Below are positions 1 to 8,300 of a stretch of DNA of 64,000 nt, piece after piece (position 1 is the stretch's first letter; the number at the start of each line of letters is the position of its first letter). The notes beneath the pieces were generated by a model that saw nothing but the letters and a program-made list of their open reading frames with translations, ran no database searches and was not told where the DNA came from. This DNA is from Pseudomonas sp. Irchel 3E13 (GTDB lineage Bacteria > Pseudomonadota > Gammaproteobacteria > Pseudomonadales > Pseudomonadaceae). The stretch lies in NCBI RefSeq assembly GCF_900187455.1, contig NZ_FYDX01000001.1, forward strand, positions 186,001 through 250,000. The letters run 5' to 3'. The position numbers and the translations under genes are program-made.

Positions 1-632
1 TCGACCATCGACACCACCTGGGTGCCCGAGGCGTCGAACATCGGGATGTAGTTTTCGATGAACAGGTAGCGCGGCTCGCGCTCGAACTGCTGTTCCTCGC
101 GCTCCTCGGCGGCCTTGTGGTAGCTGGCCGAGACCGGCGTGCGCGAGGCGAAGGATTCATCGAGGTCATCATCGCCCTCGATCTTGCGGCCGATCAGTTG
201 CGGATTGGTCGACCAGACGATGGTCCGGTCCAGCGCGTAGACATTCGCCAGCAGCGTGTCCGGCAGGTGCTCGACATGATCGAGGAACTCGATCCGCGCA
301 TCCGCCACCACCGAAGCCTCCAGGCCCGGGTGCAGGGCGTCCAGTCGCGGGTCGAGCAACTCGCCCATGGTCACGCTCGCGGGGATGCGCGCATGGCGCA
401 CCTCGGCCTGGGCCATGGCCTGGATGAACTGGGCGGTGAGCATCGCGTCGCGCTCGACGCTGTCGTTGACCACGAAGCGGGTGGAGACATAGCCCAGCGC
501 GGCGGCCACCGAAGCGATGATCAACAGGCTGACCAGGGAAAACCAGCGCAGCAGATTGAACGGCTGCTGATTCCGGGCAAGGCGTGCATCGGGCTGGCCG
601 GAAACGGCCGCGTCATCGCTGTTCAGCACCAT
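1..632 (-). CDS. Sensor histidine kinase, N-terminal part (cut by window edge)
   Basis: Only the first about 210 residues lie in the window; the kinase core would lie beyond position 1. The ATG at 632 gives a short cytoplasmic N-terminus, a transmembrane helix at about residues 28-50, and then a periplasmic sensor region. It is a close paralogue of the complete kinase at 962-2416: shared stretches include FNLLRW, ERDA.LTAQFIQ, MGELLDPRLDA and LFIENYIP. Both genes lie on the minus strand, and this one is downstream of the complete kinase after a 330-bp gap filled with 8-bp repeats and a REP element. By analogy with the neighbour it should end in HisKA and HATPase domains, but that is inference. 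No partner regulator is visible. Confidence 0.85.
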   Translation of the reverse strand, partial: MVLNSDDAAVSGQPDARLARNQQPFNLLRWFSLVSLLIIASVAAALGYVSTRFVVNDSVERDAMLTAQFIQAMAQAEVRHARIPASVTMGELLDPRLDALHPGLEASVVADARIEFLDHVEHLPDTLLANVYALDRTIVWSTNPQLIGRKIEGDDDLDESFASRTPVSASYHKAAEEREEQQFEREPRYLFIENYIPMFDASGTQVVSMV

Positions 633-764
633 CGGACCGCTTCCTCGCAGGATGCCCGTGTCAGGAACTTATAGCCCAGCCCGTCCGTGGCGTGAGTCAG
701 CCGTGCCGCCTGTGCGACGCACGGTGATGCCATTTCGCCTTTCCGCCCCCCTCCGCCCCCCATT

Positions 765-884
765 CCCTGAACCCCTGAACCCCTGAACCCCTGAACCCCT
801 GAACCCCTGAACCCCTGAATCCCTGAATCCCTGAATCCCTGAATCCCTGAATCCCTGAACCCCTGAACCCCCGAACCCCCGAAT
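765..884. repeat. 8-bp tandem repeat, 15 units
   Basis: Fifteen consecutive 8-bp units without interruption: thirteen are CCCTGAAC or CCCTGAAT and the last two are CCCCGAAC and CCCCGAAT. An isolated inverted copy (GGGGTTCAGGG) lies at 938-948, just after the adjoining REP element. The array fills most of the gap between the two sensor-kinase genes, in the 5' region of the downstream one. Read in frame it would give a Gln-Gly-Phe-Arg type repeat peptide, but no start signal supports translation. An 8-bp period is not a multiple of three, so gain or loss of units would not preserve a frame. Confidence 0.95.
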
Positions 885-885
885 C

Positions 886-948
886 CCGTAGGAGCGAGCT
901 TGCTCGCGATGGGGCCGGTGGGGTCATCGCGAGCAAGGGGTTCAGGGA
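886..948. repeat. REP palindromic element
   Basis: A REP unit (GGAGCGAGCTTGCTCGCGA) followed by a shorter inverted copy (TCATCGCGAGCAAG). It is typical of extragenic palindromes in fluorescent pseudomonads and recurs at 22722, 27678 and, with a changed core, 33087. Here the 3' arm runs straight into an inverted unit of the neighbouring 8-bp repeat. Confidence 0.85.
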
Positions 949-961
949 CAAGCCTCAAAAA

Positions 962-2416
962 TCACGCCTTCACCCGCCGCAACGCCACCGTCACCCACGT
1001 GCCCTGCCCCTCGCGGCTGCCCAGCTTCACCGTTCCGCCAAAGCGCTCGACAATCCGCCGCACCAGCACCAACCCCACCCCCAGCCCACCGCGCTTGGTG
1101 GTGAAGAACGGCTTGAAGGCCATCCTCAATTGCTGGCTGCTCATGCCCTTGCCGGTATCGGCCAGACGGATGCTTACCAAGCGCCGCGTGCGGGCCTGCA
1201 CCCGCACGCTGAACCGCCCGCCCTCGGGCATGGCTTCCAGTGCGTTGCTGATCAAGCTGTTGAACACCTGCGCCAGCATCACCGGCTGGCCCAGCACGCG
1301 AATGCCGGCCAGGTCGTCCAGTTCCACCTCGACCCGCGCCCGGATGATCTGCGCGGCATGCGCCTGCACGCAGTCGCGCACAATGCCGTCCAGCGCCACC
1401 GGCTCGGCCTCGTCGCTGAGCGGGCGCAGCGATTGCAGCAGTTCGCGGACCCAGTGCGACATGCGATCGACCTGGCCAATGATGTCATCGATATTTTTCC
1501 GCGCCGCGCCGTCATCGAATTCCTGGGCCAGCTCGGCGCTGGAGCGGATGCTCGCCAGCGGGTTGCGCAGGCTGTGGGCCACCGCCGAGGACATCTCGCC
1601 CAGCGCGACGTAGGTTTCGTTGTTCACCAGTTGCTTGTGCTGCGCCGCCAGCACCCTGGCCGCACGCCGCACGATCAGGAACAGCCCGCAGTAAACCACC
1701 GTGGCCCCCAGCGCGGTGCCGAGCCAGAGCAGCAGCAAACCACGCTCGATCCGCGCGATCAGGTCGCGGGGCTCCTTGTAGATTTCCACCATGGCGGTGA
1801 CCTGCTCGCCGCTGGTGTCGAACAAGGGGATGTAGTTTTCGATGAACAGGCGCTGCGGCGGCACCAGGAATTTCTGTTCGGAACGGGCGTCGTCGATGTC
1901 GTGGTAGCTGGCCGAGACGCGCATCTTGTAGTCGAAGGCCCGCTCCAGGTCGTCATCGGACTCGATCATGCGCCCCACCAGCGCCGGGTTGCTGGACCAG
2001 ATCACCATGCGGTCCGGCGCGTAGATATTGGCCAGGAGCATGTCCGGCAGGTGGGCGATATGGTCGAGGAATTCCCAGCGGGCCATCTGCCGGACCTGCG
2101 CCGGGACGTCGCTGAACGAGGCGTCCAGCCGCGGATCAAGCAGTTCGCCCATGGTGCGGATGTTCGGCACCGCGACGTGGCGCACCTCCGCCTCGGCGAT
2201 GGATTGGATGAACTGCGCGGTAAGCAACGCGTCGCGCTCGACGCTCTCGTTGATGATGAAGCGGCTGGACACCAGCCCGAGGCCGATCGCCACGCTGAGA
2301 ATCACCGCCAGGCTCACCACCGCGTACCAGCGCAGCAGGTTGAATGCCGGGCGCTCGCCTTCGCCGTCGAGGGCGGCAGTTTCCAGCGATTGGGCGGCAG
2401 GCGGCTGCAGGGTCAT
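962..2416 (-). CDS. Membrane sensor histidine kinase
   Basis: 484 residues from the ATG at 2416. Architecture: a cytoplasmic stub, a transmembrane helix at about residues 35-57, a periplasmic sensor domain to about 225, a second helix, then HisKA with phospho-accepting His281 in VAHSLRNPLAS, and a HATPase_c domain with N box (SNALEAMPEGG), G1 (ADTGKGM) and a Gly-rich G2 (GLGVGLVLVRR). The protein should autophosphorylate in response to a periplasmic signal. It is divergent from the curlin-repeat operon across a 235-bp gap, and is followed by a paralogous kinase. No response regulator lies nearby in the window. A link to the curlin operon is positional inference only. A longer in-frame extension to 2653 overlaps the start of the divergent gene and was rejected. 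Confidence 0.9.
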   Translation of the reverse strand: MTLQPPAAQSLETAALDGEGERPAFNLLRWYAVVSLAVILSVAIGLGLVSSRFIINESVERDALLTAQFIQSIAEAEVRHVAVPNIRTMGELLDPRLDASFSDVPAQVRQMARWEFLDHIAHLPDMLLANIYAPDRMVIWSSNPALVGRMIESDDDLERAFDYKMRVSASYHDIDDARSEQKFLVPPQRLFIENYIPLFDTSGEQVTAMVEIYKEPRDLIARIERGLLLLWLGTALGATVVYCGLFLIVRRAARVLAAQHKQLVNNETYVALGEMSSAVAHSLRNPLASIRSSAELAQEFDDGAARKNIDDIIGQVDRMSHWVRELLQSLRPLSDEAEPVALDGIVRDCVQAHAAQIIRARVEVELDDLAGIRVLGQPVMLAQVFNSLISNALEAMPEGGRFSVRVQARTRRLVSIRLADTGKGMSSQQLRMAFKPFFTTKRGGLGVGLVLVRRIVERFGGTVKLGSREGQGTWVTVALRRVKA

Positions 2417-2651
2417 GGCGAATCCCCGGGCGGATGCCTTTAGGTATAGCGCAATGCCATGAATGCGGAATCTGCCCCACGCCACATTCCCCAATGCTGG
2501 GGCCAGTGCCCCGCCAGACGGCAGTGGGGAAAACCGGGGAAATCCGCTGCAGGCCAAGCCTGGCAAGGCTTTCGCCGCGCTGGTACGGATGTTGCCGATG
2601 CTCGTGCAGACGACCCAATTTCCTGGGCCCGCTTGCAAGAGGAATACGCTC

Positions 2652-3998
2652 ATGCACCGTCCAACGCCCCATCCGCTGGCTTTGCTGGTTCTGGCCGGCC
2701 TGCTCCAGGCGCCCGCCCAGGCGGCGCTGTTCGATGTCGACCCGGGCCCTTATCTGCATGCCACCGGCGGTTTCGCCGCCTGGTATCAGGACAGCCATGG
2801 TCGGGTTCTCGACCTGTGCCTGTCCAAGGCCGTCAGCTCGCGGGTGCCCGGCACCGCCGCGGCGCCTTCGTACATGTGCACCCTGCTGCCCACCCCCGGG
2901 GTGTTCGACGACACCCAGGCGATCAACTTCCCCAGCAATTTCCCCGATGAAGCCTTCTGGTTTACCGCCGATGCTGCCCTGGTCGATGCCGCCCGCGGTA
3001 TCGACCTGAGCTTCGGCACGGCGATCGAAGCCGCCTTTGCCGCCGAAGAACCGGTGGACGGCGATCAGGTCAGCTTTGCCCGGGTGCGCATCCGCGTCGA
3101 TGTGGCCGCGCCGGGCACCTACGTGATCACCCATCCCTACGGCGTCGATGTGTTCGACGTGCCCGTCGCCGGACGCCGGGCGATCAACATGACCCGGGAT
3201 ATCGGCATCGGCGCGCCGCAGACCTACACCGGCGCGCTGAAAGGCGATGTCGGACCGTTCCTGCGCAGCGTCAACGGCCCCTACAGCGAAACCAACCCGC
3301 TGACCGGCGCCAGCGAGCGCTACATCGGCGACCCGAATCTGGAAGAAGCCGTCACCGGCAGCCCGTTCAACACCAACTACGTGCGCATCGAAGGGCCCAA
3401 CGGCCTGGACCTGCGCACCGAGGTGTTCTCGGTGTCCGGCAAGCTGTCCAGCGTCAACCGGCCAACCCCGCTGATCCCGCAGCGCAGCACCTACTCGCGG
3501 CGCACGGTCAACGGCAACCCGGTGGCCCAGCAGGACGTGTTCGTCCAGGCCCCGCCGCAGCCGGCCACGGTCACCCTGACCAGCCAGAGCCCCAACCTGC
3601 CGCTGAGCGAGGCCAACCACACCGGCGCCTGGTATGCGCAGTCGGCGCTCAACCCGACCCTGCCGGCGCTGCTCACCGTGGCGGCCGACAACACCCCGGC
3701 GATCCCCAGCAGTACGCCGAGCACTGCCAGCCTGCCGCTGGTGGACCTGGTCACGATCCAGCGCGCCGAGTACAGCCTCGGCTCCGGGCAACTGACCCTG
3801 ATTGCCGCGACCAGCGATGAAATCACCCCACCCACCCTCACCGCCCACACCGGCCATGGCGCCGCCATCGGTGCGCTGGGTGGCGAAGGCGCGGTGAAAA
3901 CCCTGACCACCGGCCTGTCGCCGATTCCGCCAGCGACCGTCACGGTCACCAGCAGCAATGGCGGCAGCGACAGCGAAGAAGTGGTGATCCTGCCATGA
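2652..3998 (+). CDS. Exported protein of unknown function, first gene of curlin-repeat operon
   Basis: 448 residues from the ATG at 2652, which has an AGAGGA ribosome site about 9 bases upstream; the reading frame stays open further upstream but lacks such a site. A Sec signal peptide (hydrophobic LALLVLAGLLQA, cleavage after AQA near residue 25) shows export. The mature protein begins with a conserved module (DPGPY, WYQD, a Cys pair around LCLSKA and YMCTLLP, FWFTA, GIEAAFAAE-like, THPYGV, TRDIGIGAP, GPFLRSVNGPY, YIGDPNL, TGSP.NTN) that is repeated almost intact in the next gene. I do not recognise the family. Tandem duplication followed by divergence is evident. Its position before two curlin genes suggests a role in secretion, anchoring or assembly of the fibre, which is inference. 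Confidence 0.85.
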   Translation: MHRPTPHPLALLVLAGLLQAPAQAALFDVDPGPYLHATGGFAAWYQDSHGRVLDLCLSKAVSSRVPGTAAAPSYMCTLLPTPGVFDDTQAINFPSNFPDEAFWFTADAALVDAARGIDLSFGTAIEAAFAAEEPVDGDQVSFARVRIRVDVAAPGTYVITHPYGVDVFDVPVAGRRAINMTRDIGIGAPQTYTGALKGDVGPFLRSVNGPYSETNPLTGASERYIGDPNLEEAVTGSPFNTNYVRIEGPNGLDLRTEVFSVSGKLSSVNRPTPLIPQRSTYSRRTVNGNPVAQQDVFVQAPPQPATVTLTSQSPNLPLSEANHTGAWYAQSALNPTLPALLTVAADNTPAIPSSTPSTASLPLVDLVTIQRAEYSLGSGQLTLIAATSDEITPPTLTAHTGHGAAIGALGGEGAVKTLTTGLSPIPPATVTVTSSNGGSDSEEVVILP

Positions 3999-4033
3999 AC
4001 GCATTCACGCCAAGACCCGCCGCAGGAGGCAAC

Positions 4034-6265
4034 ATGAACAGATGGCCCCGCCTGGCGCTGTGTGCCGCCGGACTGACCCTAACCCTCGGCAACAGCGCCT
4101 GGGCCGGACTCGCCGCGGTCGATCCCGGCCCTTACACCCTGGCCACCGGGCGCTACCCGATGTGGTACCAGGACGACGGCGACCTGTCGCTGGAGCTGTG
4201 CCAGTCGCGCGCCGCCAGTTCACGGCTGCCGGCGGCCACCCCGCCCAACTACATGTGCACGCTGCTGCCTGAGCCGGGCATCTACGACGACGCCCTGCCG
4301 CTGGTGTTCCCCGACAACTGGCCGCCGGAGATGTTCTGGTTCCTGGCCGAGACCTCGATTCCCGCCGTGGGCAACAGCGGTTATGAACTGGAGGTCTACG
4401 TCGCCGGTATCGAAGCCGCGTTTGCCGCCGAGAATCCGGTGGACGGCGACCAGCAGAGCTTCGCCCGCATCCGCATCCGCGCCTCGGTGCCCAGCGCTGG
4501 CACCTACACCGTGACCCACCCCTACGGCGTCGAAACCGTCACCGTGGCCAACGGCGGGCGCCGCGCGATCAACATCACCCGCGATATCGGCATCGGCGCG
4601 CCGGGCGATTTCAGCGGCGCCTTGAACGGCGCGCTCGGGCCGTTCCTGCGCAGCGTCAACGGGCCGTATACCGAGATCAACCCGGACACCGGGGCGTCGG
4701 AAACCTATATCGGCGACCCGAATCTCACCGAAGCGGTGACCGGCAGCCCCAACAACACCAACTTCGTGCGTATCCAGGGCCCGGCCGGGACGATCCAGAC
4801 CAACCTGTTCAGCGTCTCCGGCAAAGTGCTGGACGCCCGCACCCAGACCGCCGCGGAACTGGACCGCGCCACCTACCGGCGTACCGCCGCCGGCAGCCGC
4901 GTCGAAGTGTTCGCCCGCTCCGCCAACAGCGCCAGCCTGTGCCTGCGCGAAAGCGTCGCACTGGTACCCGGCACGCCGCCGTCGCCCTGCCAGTACAACC
5001 TGCTCGCGGACAACAATGGCCTGTTCTTCGCCCAACGGCTGCTGCCCGGCGCGCCGCCTGCCGTGGTGGTGCTGACCGCCAGCAGCCCGACCGGTGCGAC
5101 CCGGCCGACCTCGCTGTCGAGCAAGCTCAGTGACGTGGTGAAGATCCAGACCGCGCGCTATGACTGGGCCAACAAACGCCTGACCCTGCAGGCCAGCTCC
5201 AGCGACGAAGTGCTGGTGCCGGATCTGGTGGCCCAGGGCTACGGGCGCCTGTCCAAGTCGGGCACGGTGCAGACGCTGACAGTCAACGACCTGGCGCAAC
5301 CACCGGCCAGCGTGACGATCAAGTCCGCCGCCGGCGGCAGCGACAGCGAACCGGTGCAGGTGCTCGGCAGCGCACCGGCGCCGGTGGCCAATCAGGCGCC
5401 GATAGCGGTGGCCGACAGCGGCAGCACCAGCTTCGGCGTGCCGCTGACCCTCAATCTGGTGGCCAACGACAGCGACCCGGACGGTGACCTGCCGCTGAGC
5501 GTCGCCGACCTCACCCAGCCGGCCAACGGCCAGGGCACGGTGGCGCTGAATGGCAGCACCTCGGTGACCTACACCCCGCCCGCCGTGGTCAACGCGCCGA
5601 TGCAGGCCACCTTCAGCTACCGCGCCCAAGACAACAAAGGCCTGAAATCGGCGGTGGCCACGGTGACCGTCACGGTCGCGCCGAACCAGCCGCCGGTGCC
5701 GGTCAACGACAGCGTCGCCACCCTCGGCGTGCCACTGGCTATCGACGTACTGGCCAACGACGGCGACCCGGAAGGCAACCTGCCGCTGGACATCGCCAGC
5801 GTCACCCAGCCACCCGCCGGGCGCGGCAGCGTGGCGATCACCGGCAATCAGGTCACCTACACGCCACCGGCCACCGTCACCAGCGCGTTCAGCACCAGCT
5901 TCGGCTATGCCATCCGCGATTCGCTGGGGGCGCTGTCGGGGCAAGCGACGGTGAGCGTGCAGGTGTCGCCGCGACCAGCCCAGGAAACCTTCGCGGTCAC
6001 CGCCGCGGTGGTCCAGGCCCGCTCCAACAACCGCTTCAATTGGGATATCTCGGGGACCTCCTCGGTGACCACCGGCAACACCATCACCGTGCAGGTGACC
6101 ACGCCGGGCGGCCTGGTGACCCTCGGCACCACCACGGTGCCGGTGACCGGACGCTGGCGGCTGGTGGTGGCCAACAGCACCACCGTCGTGCCGAGCGCCA
6201 ACCCGAGCGCCACGATTCGCAGCAGCCAGGGCACGGTGCGTACCGTCCCGGTTGTCGTGCAGTAA
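4034..6265 (+). CDS. Exported multidomain protein, paralogue of preceding gene plus Ig-like modules
   Basis: 743 residues from the ATG at 4034, which has a perfect AGGAGG 4 bases upstream; an alternative ATG at 3995 overlaps the previous stop codon but lacks a ribosome site and would bury the signal peptide. Signal peptide at residues 1-24 (ends NSAWA). Residues about 25-265 match the 448-residue protein before it nearly motif for motif. A middle region follows, then two tandem Ig/cadherin-like modules at about 465-660, each with NQ.P, a LANDSDP/LANDGDP Ca-binding-like motif, V.YTPP and a closing TV.V strand, then a C-terminal beta-rich domain. Such modules are common in bacterial surface adhesins. 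The pair of paralogues, one with and one without the modules, suggests a two-size surface or outer-membrane component of the curlin fibre system. Function unknown. Confidence 0.85.
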   Translation: MNRWPRLALCAAGLTLTLGNSAWAGLAAVDPGPYTLATGRYPMWYQDDGDLSLELCQSRAASSRLPAATPPNYMCTLLPEPGIYDDALPLVFPDNWPPEMFWFLAETSIPAVGNSGYELEVYVAGIEAAFAAENPVDGDQQSFARIRIRASVPSAGTYTVTHPYGVETVTVANGGRRAINITRDIGIGAPGDFSGALNGALGPFLRSVNGPYTEINPDTGASETYIGDPNLTEAVTGSPNNTNFVRIQGPAGTIQTNLFSVSGKVLDARTQTAAELDRATYRRTAAGSRVEVFARSANSASLCLRESVALVPGTPPSPCQYNLLADNNGLFFAQRLLPGAPPAVVVLTASSPTGATRPTSLSSKLSDVVKIQTARYDWANKRLTLQASSSDEVLVPDLVAQGYGRLSKSGTVQTLTVNDLAQPPASVTIKSAAGGSDSEPVQVLGSAPAPVANQAPIAVADSGSTSFGVPLTLNLVANDSDPDGDLPLSVADLTQPANGQGTVALNGSTSVTYTPPAVVNAPMQATFSYRAQDNKGLKSAVATVTVTVAPNQPPVPVNDSVATLGVPLAIDVLANDGDPEGNLPLDIASVTQPPAGRGSVAITGNQVTYTPPATVTSAFSTSFGYAIRDSLGALSGQATVSVQVSPRPAQETFAVTAAVVQARSNNRFNWDISGTSSVTTGNTITVQVTTPGGLVTLGTTTVPVTGRWRLVVANSTTVVPSANPSATIRSSQGTVRTVPVVVQ

Positions 6266-6281
6266 CAAGGAGGATCGCCGC

Positions 6282-6749
6282 ATGCCGCGCCTGACCCCAC
6301 TGCTGCTGTGCCTGGCCCTGCTCGGCCAGGCCACGCAGGCCGACGACCTGATGGACAACGCCGACCTGGCCCCCGGCGTCGACCTTGGCGAATCGCTGCT
6401 GCCGCAGATGGCCCAGTCAGGCCAGCATGCGCTGATCGAGCAACACGGCCAGGCCAACCGCGCCGTCATCGAGCAGAGCGGGCAGAACCTGCTGGGCACC
6501 ATCGTCCAGTCCGGTAGCGCCCAGGAAGCCTGGATCCTGCAACAGGGCGCCGACCTGATGGCTGCCATCAGCCAGCAGGGCCAGGGCAACCAGGCGGCCA
6601 TCGTGCAGAACGGCAGCCACAACCGCGCCGAGATTTCCCAGGCCGGCAACAGGAACAGCGCGACCATCCAGCAGACCGGCACCGGGCTCTCCAGCACGGT
6701 GATCCAGGCCGGCAATGGCCAGAACGTGTCCGTCAACCAATACCGCTAA
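6282..6749 (+). CDS. Curlin-repeat protein, CsgB-like (minor subunit/nucleator candidate)
   Basis: 155 residues; AAGGAGG lies 8 bases before the ATG at 6282, which starts 16 bp after the previous stop. A signal peptide (LLLCLALLGQATQA) precedes about 45 non-repeat residues and five curlin repeats of about 22 residues with the pattern Q-x-G-x2-N-x-A-x3-Q, for example IEQHGQANRAVIEQSG and ISQAGNRNSATIQQTG. Length and repeat number match E. coli CsgB, which nucleates curli on the cell surface. The position just before the larger curlin gene also fits a nucleator. The exact role is inferred. Confidence 0.88.
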   Translation: MPRLTPLLLCLALLGQATQADDLMDNADLAPGVDLGESLLPQMAQSGQHALIEQHGQANRAVIEQSGQNLLGTIVQSGSAQEAWILQQGADLMAAISQQGQGNQAAIVQNGSHNRAEISQAGNRNSATIQQTGTGLSSTVIQAGNGQNVSVNQYR

Positions 6750-6766
6750 ACCCTGGAGGCATCACC

Positions 6767-8212
6767 ATGTTCAAGCTCGCTCCCCTAAGCGCCGCCATTG
6801 TCCTGGCGCTTGCCGGCCAGGTCATGGCCGATGACAGCGTGTCGAACCAGAACCAGCTCGGCACCGAGAACATCGCCGAGGTCAAACAACTCGCCGCACC
6901 CAACAGCACCAGCAACCAGCAGCAAACCGGCCTGGGCAACAACGCCGCAAGTCTGCAGGACGGCGCCACCGCGCAAATCCTGCAACAGCACCTGGGCGAG
7001 TACAACGCCGGTTACGCCGAGCAGTTGTTCGAATCCGGCAGCCAGATCAACCAGCAGCAGACCGGCAGCCTCAACACCACCCACGCCAGCCAGTCGATCG
7101 GCTACGAGAACCAGGCGACCCAAATCCAGTCCGGCAGCGGCAACTTCGCCTTCATCTACCAGGACACCCAGGAAGGCAGCCAGGCCCTGACCCAGCAGTT
7201 CGGCGCCGGCAACAGCGCCTTCGCCGAACAACTGTTCGGCGGCATCGCCAACCAGTCGCAGACCCTGCAACAGGGCAACGACAACTACAGCGCCGCCGAA
7301 CACATGCTTCACGAGAACGGCCAGATCACTATCCAGCAGTCCGGCGAAGGCAACTGGGCCTACGGCGAGCAGAGTTCGGGACAAGGTGGCGAGGTCAACA
7401 TCGGCCAGAGCGGCGGCTGGAACAGCGTGCAGGTCTGGCAGGACACCCAGGTTTCCAGCCAGGCCAACGTCGCCCAGTACGGCCAGACCAACGAAACCGT
7501 GGTCGACCAGACCTTCGGCGAAAACAACCTGGCCAGCGTGATCCAGGCCGGCGACCTCAATGCCTTCTACGTCGATCAGTTCGAATCGCTGCAATCGGTG
7601 GCGACCCTGTACCAGACCGGCTCAGGCAACGTCGGCTTCAGCTACCAGAGCGGCGACGGCCACCAGCTCAGCGTCAACTCCACCGGCAGTGGCAACCGCA
7701 TTCTCGCCAGTAACTGGAAAGGCGAGCGCCTGGGCGGCCAGTTCGGCACCCAGCAACGGGCCCAGCTCAACCAGAACGGCAGCGGCAACAGCGCCAACCT
7801 GACCCAGAACGGCGGCAACCAGTTGGCCCGCCTCAACCAGAACGGCACGGACAACGAAGCGCGGATCGACCAGGCCGACAGCAACAACGAGCTGTATTTC
7901 GAGCAGAACGGCAGCGACAACCTGCTGATCGCCGAGCAGCGCGGCACGCTCAACTACGCCACCGGCAGCAGTACCGGCAGTGGCAACAGCGTGACCCTCG
8001 AGCAGAGCGGCAGCGGTAACCAGAGCTACACCTGGCAGCTTTATGGGCAGGGCAACGAGGCGAGTATCAAGCAGACTGATGGGGTCAATGTGGCCTATGT
8101 CACCCAGGGCGGTACGGCCAACCAGGCTACGGTGGACCAGAGCGGCATGAACCAGACCGCAACCCTTCAGCAGTTCGGCACTGGAAACCAGGCTAGCGTG
8201 CTACAGCAGTGA
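6767..8212 (+). CDS. Large curlin-repeat protein, CsgA-like (major fibre subunit candidate)
   Basis: 481 residues, with a CTGGAGG ribosome site before the ATG at 6767 and a signal peptide ending QVMA near residue 21. The entire mature chain can be divided into about 20 repeats of 20-24 residues carrying the curlin signature Q-x-G-x2-N-x-A-x3-Q (QLGTENIAEVKQ, QFGTGNQASVLQQ and others). E. coli CsgA has five repeats, so this is a roughly fourfold longer amyloid-type beta-solenoid. The composition is dominated by Gln, Gly, Asn, Ser and Ala. It is the last gene of the operon and is followed by a strong terminator. The CsgG/E/F secretion proteins that curlins normally need are not seen in the window. 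Confidence 0.9.
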   Translation: MFKLAPLSAAIVLALAGQVMADDSVSNQNQLGTENIAEVKQLAAPNSTSNQQQTGLGNNAASLQDGATAQILQQHLGEYNAGYAEQLFESGSQINQQQTGSLNTTHASQSIGYENQATQIQSGSGNFAFIYQDTQEGSQALTQQFGAGNSAFAEQLFGGIANQSQTLQQGNDNYSAAEHMLHENGQITIQQSGEGNWAYGEQSSGQGGEVNIGQSGGWNSVQVWQDTQVSSQANVAQYGQTNETVVDQTFGENNLASVIQAGDLNAFYVDQFESLQSVATLYQTGSGNVGFSYQSGDGHQLSVNSTGSGNRILASNWKGERLGGQFGTQQRAQLNQNGSGNSANLTQNGGNQLARLNQNGTDNEARIDQADSNNELYFEQNGSDNLLIAEQRGTLNYATGSSTGSGNSVTLEQSGSGNQSYTWQLYGQGNEASIKQTDGVNVAYVTQGGTANQATVDQSGMNQTATLQQFGTGNQASVLQQ

Positions 8213-8223
8213 GATTCCCGCTT

Positions 8224-8261
8224 GGCCGCGGCTGGCGATGGGCTGGTCGCGGTCTTTTTTT
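8224..8261 (+). terminator. Rho-independent terminator of curlin operon
   Basis: A 12-bp stem (GGCCGCGGCTGG with CTGGTCGCGGTC, allowing G-U pairs) is followed by a run of seven T, starting 12 bp after the last curlin gene. Confidence 0.8.
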
Positions 8262-8300
8262 GCCGTGTGGTGGGTGGAAGGCGCTAGCCGGAAGTTTTCT

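Noticed and set aside
765..884. Possible CRISPR array
   Set aside because: The units are 8 bp long and directly joined, with no spacers and no cas genes nearby.
697..958. Repeat-encoded peptides (Gly-Phe-Arg-Gly-Ser type) from the 8-bp array
   Set aside because: Two overlapping frames are open only because the repeat lacks stops; no ribosome site or homologous protein pattern.
1130..2443. A 437-codon plus-strand open frame across the complete sensor kinase gene
   Set aside because: It is antisense to a kinase with intact H, N and G boxes; high G+C leaves long open frames on the opposite strand and this one has no domain sense.
4220..6736. An 838-codon minus-strand frame opposite the exported proteins
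   Set aside because: It is a GC-driven shadow; the plus strand has signal peptides, ribosome sites and repeat motifs.
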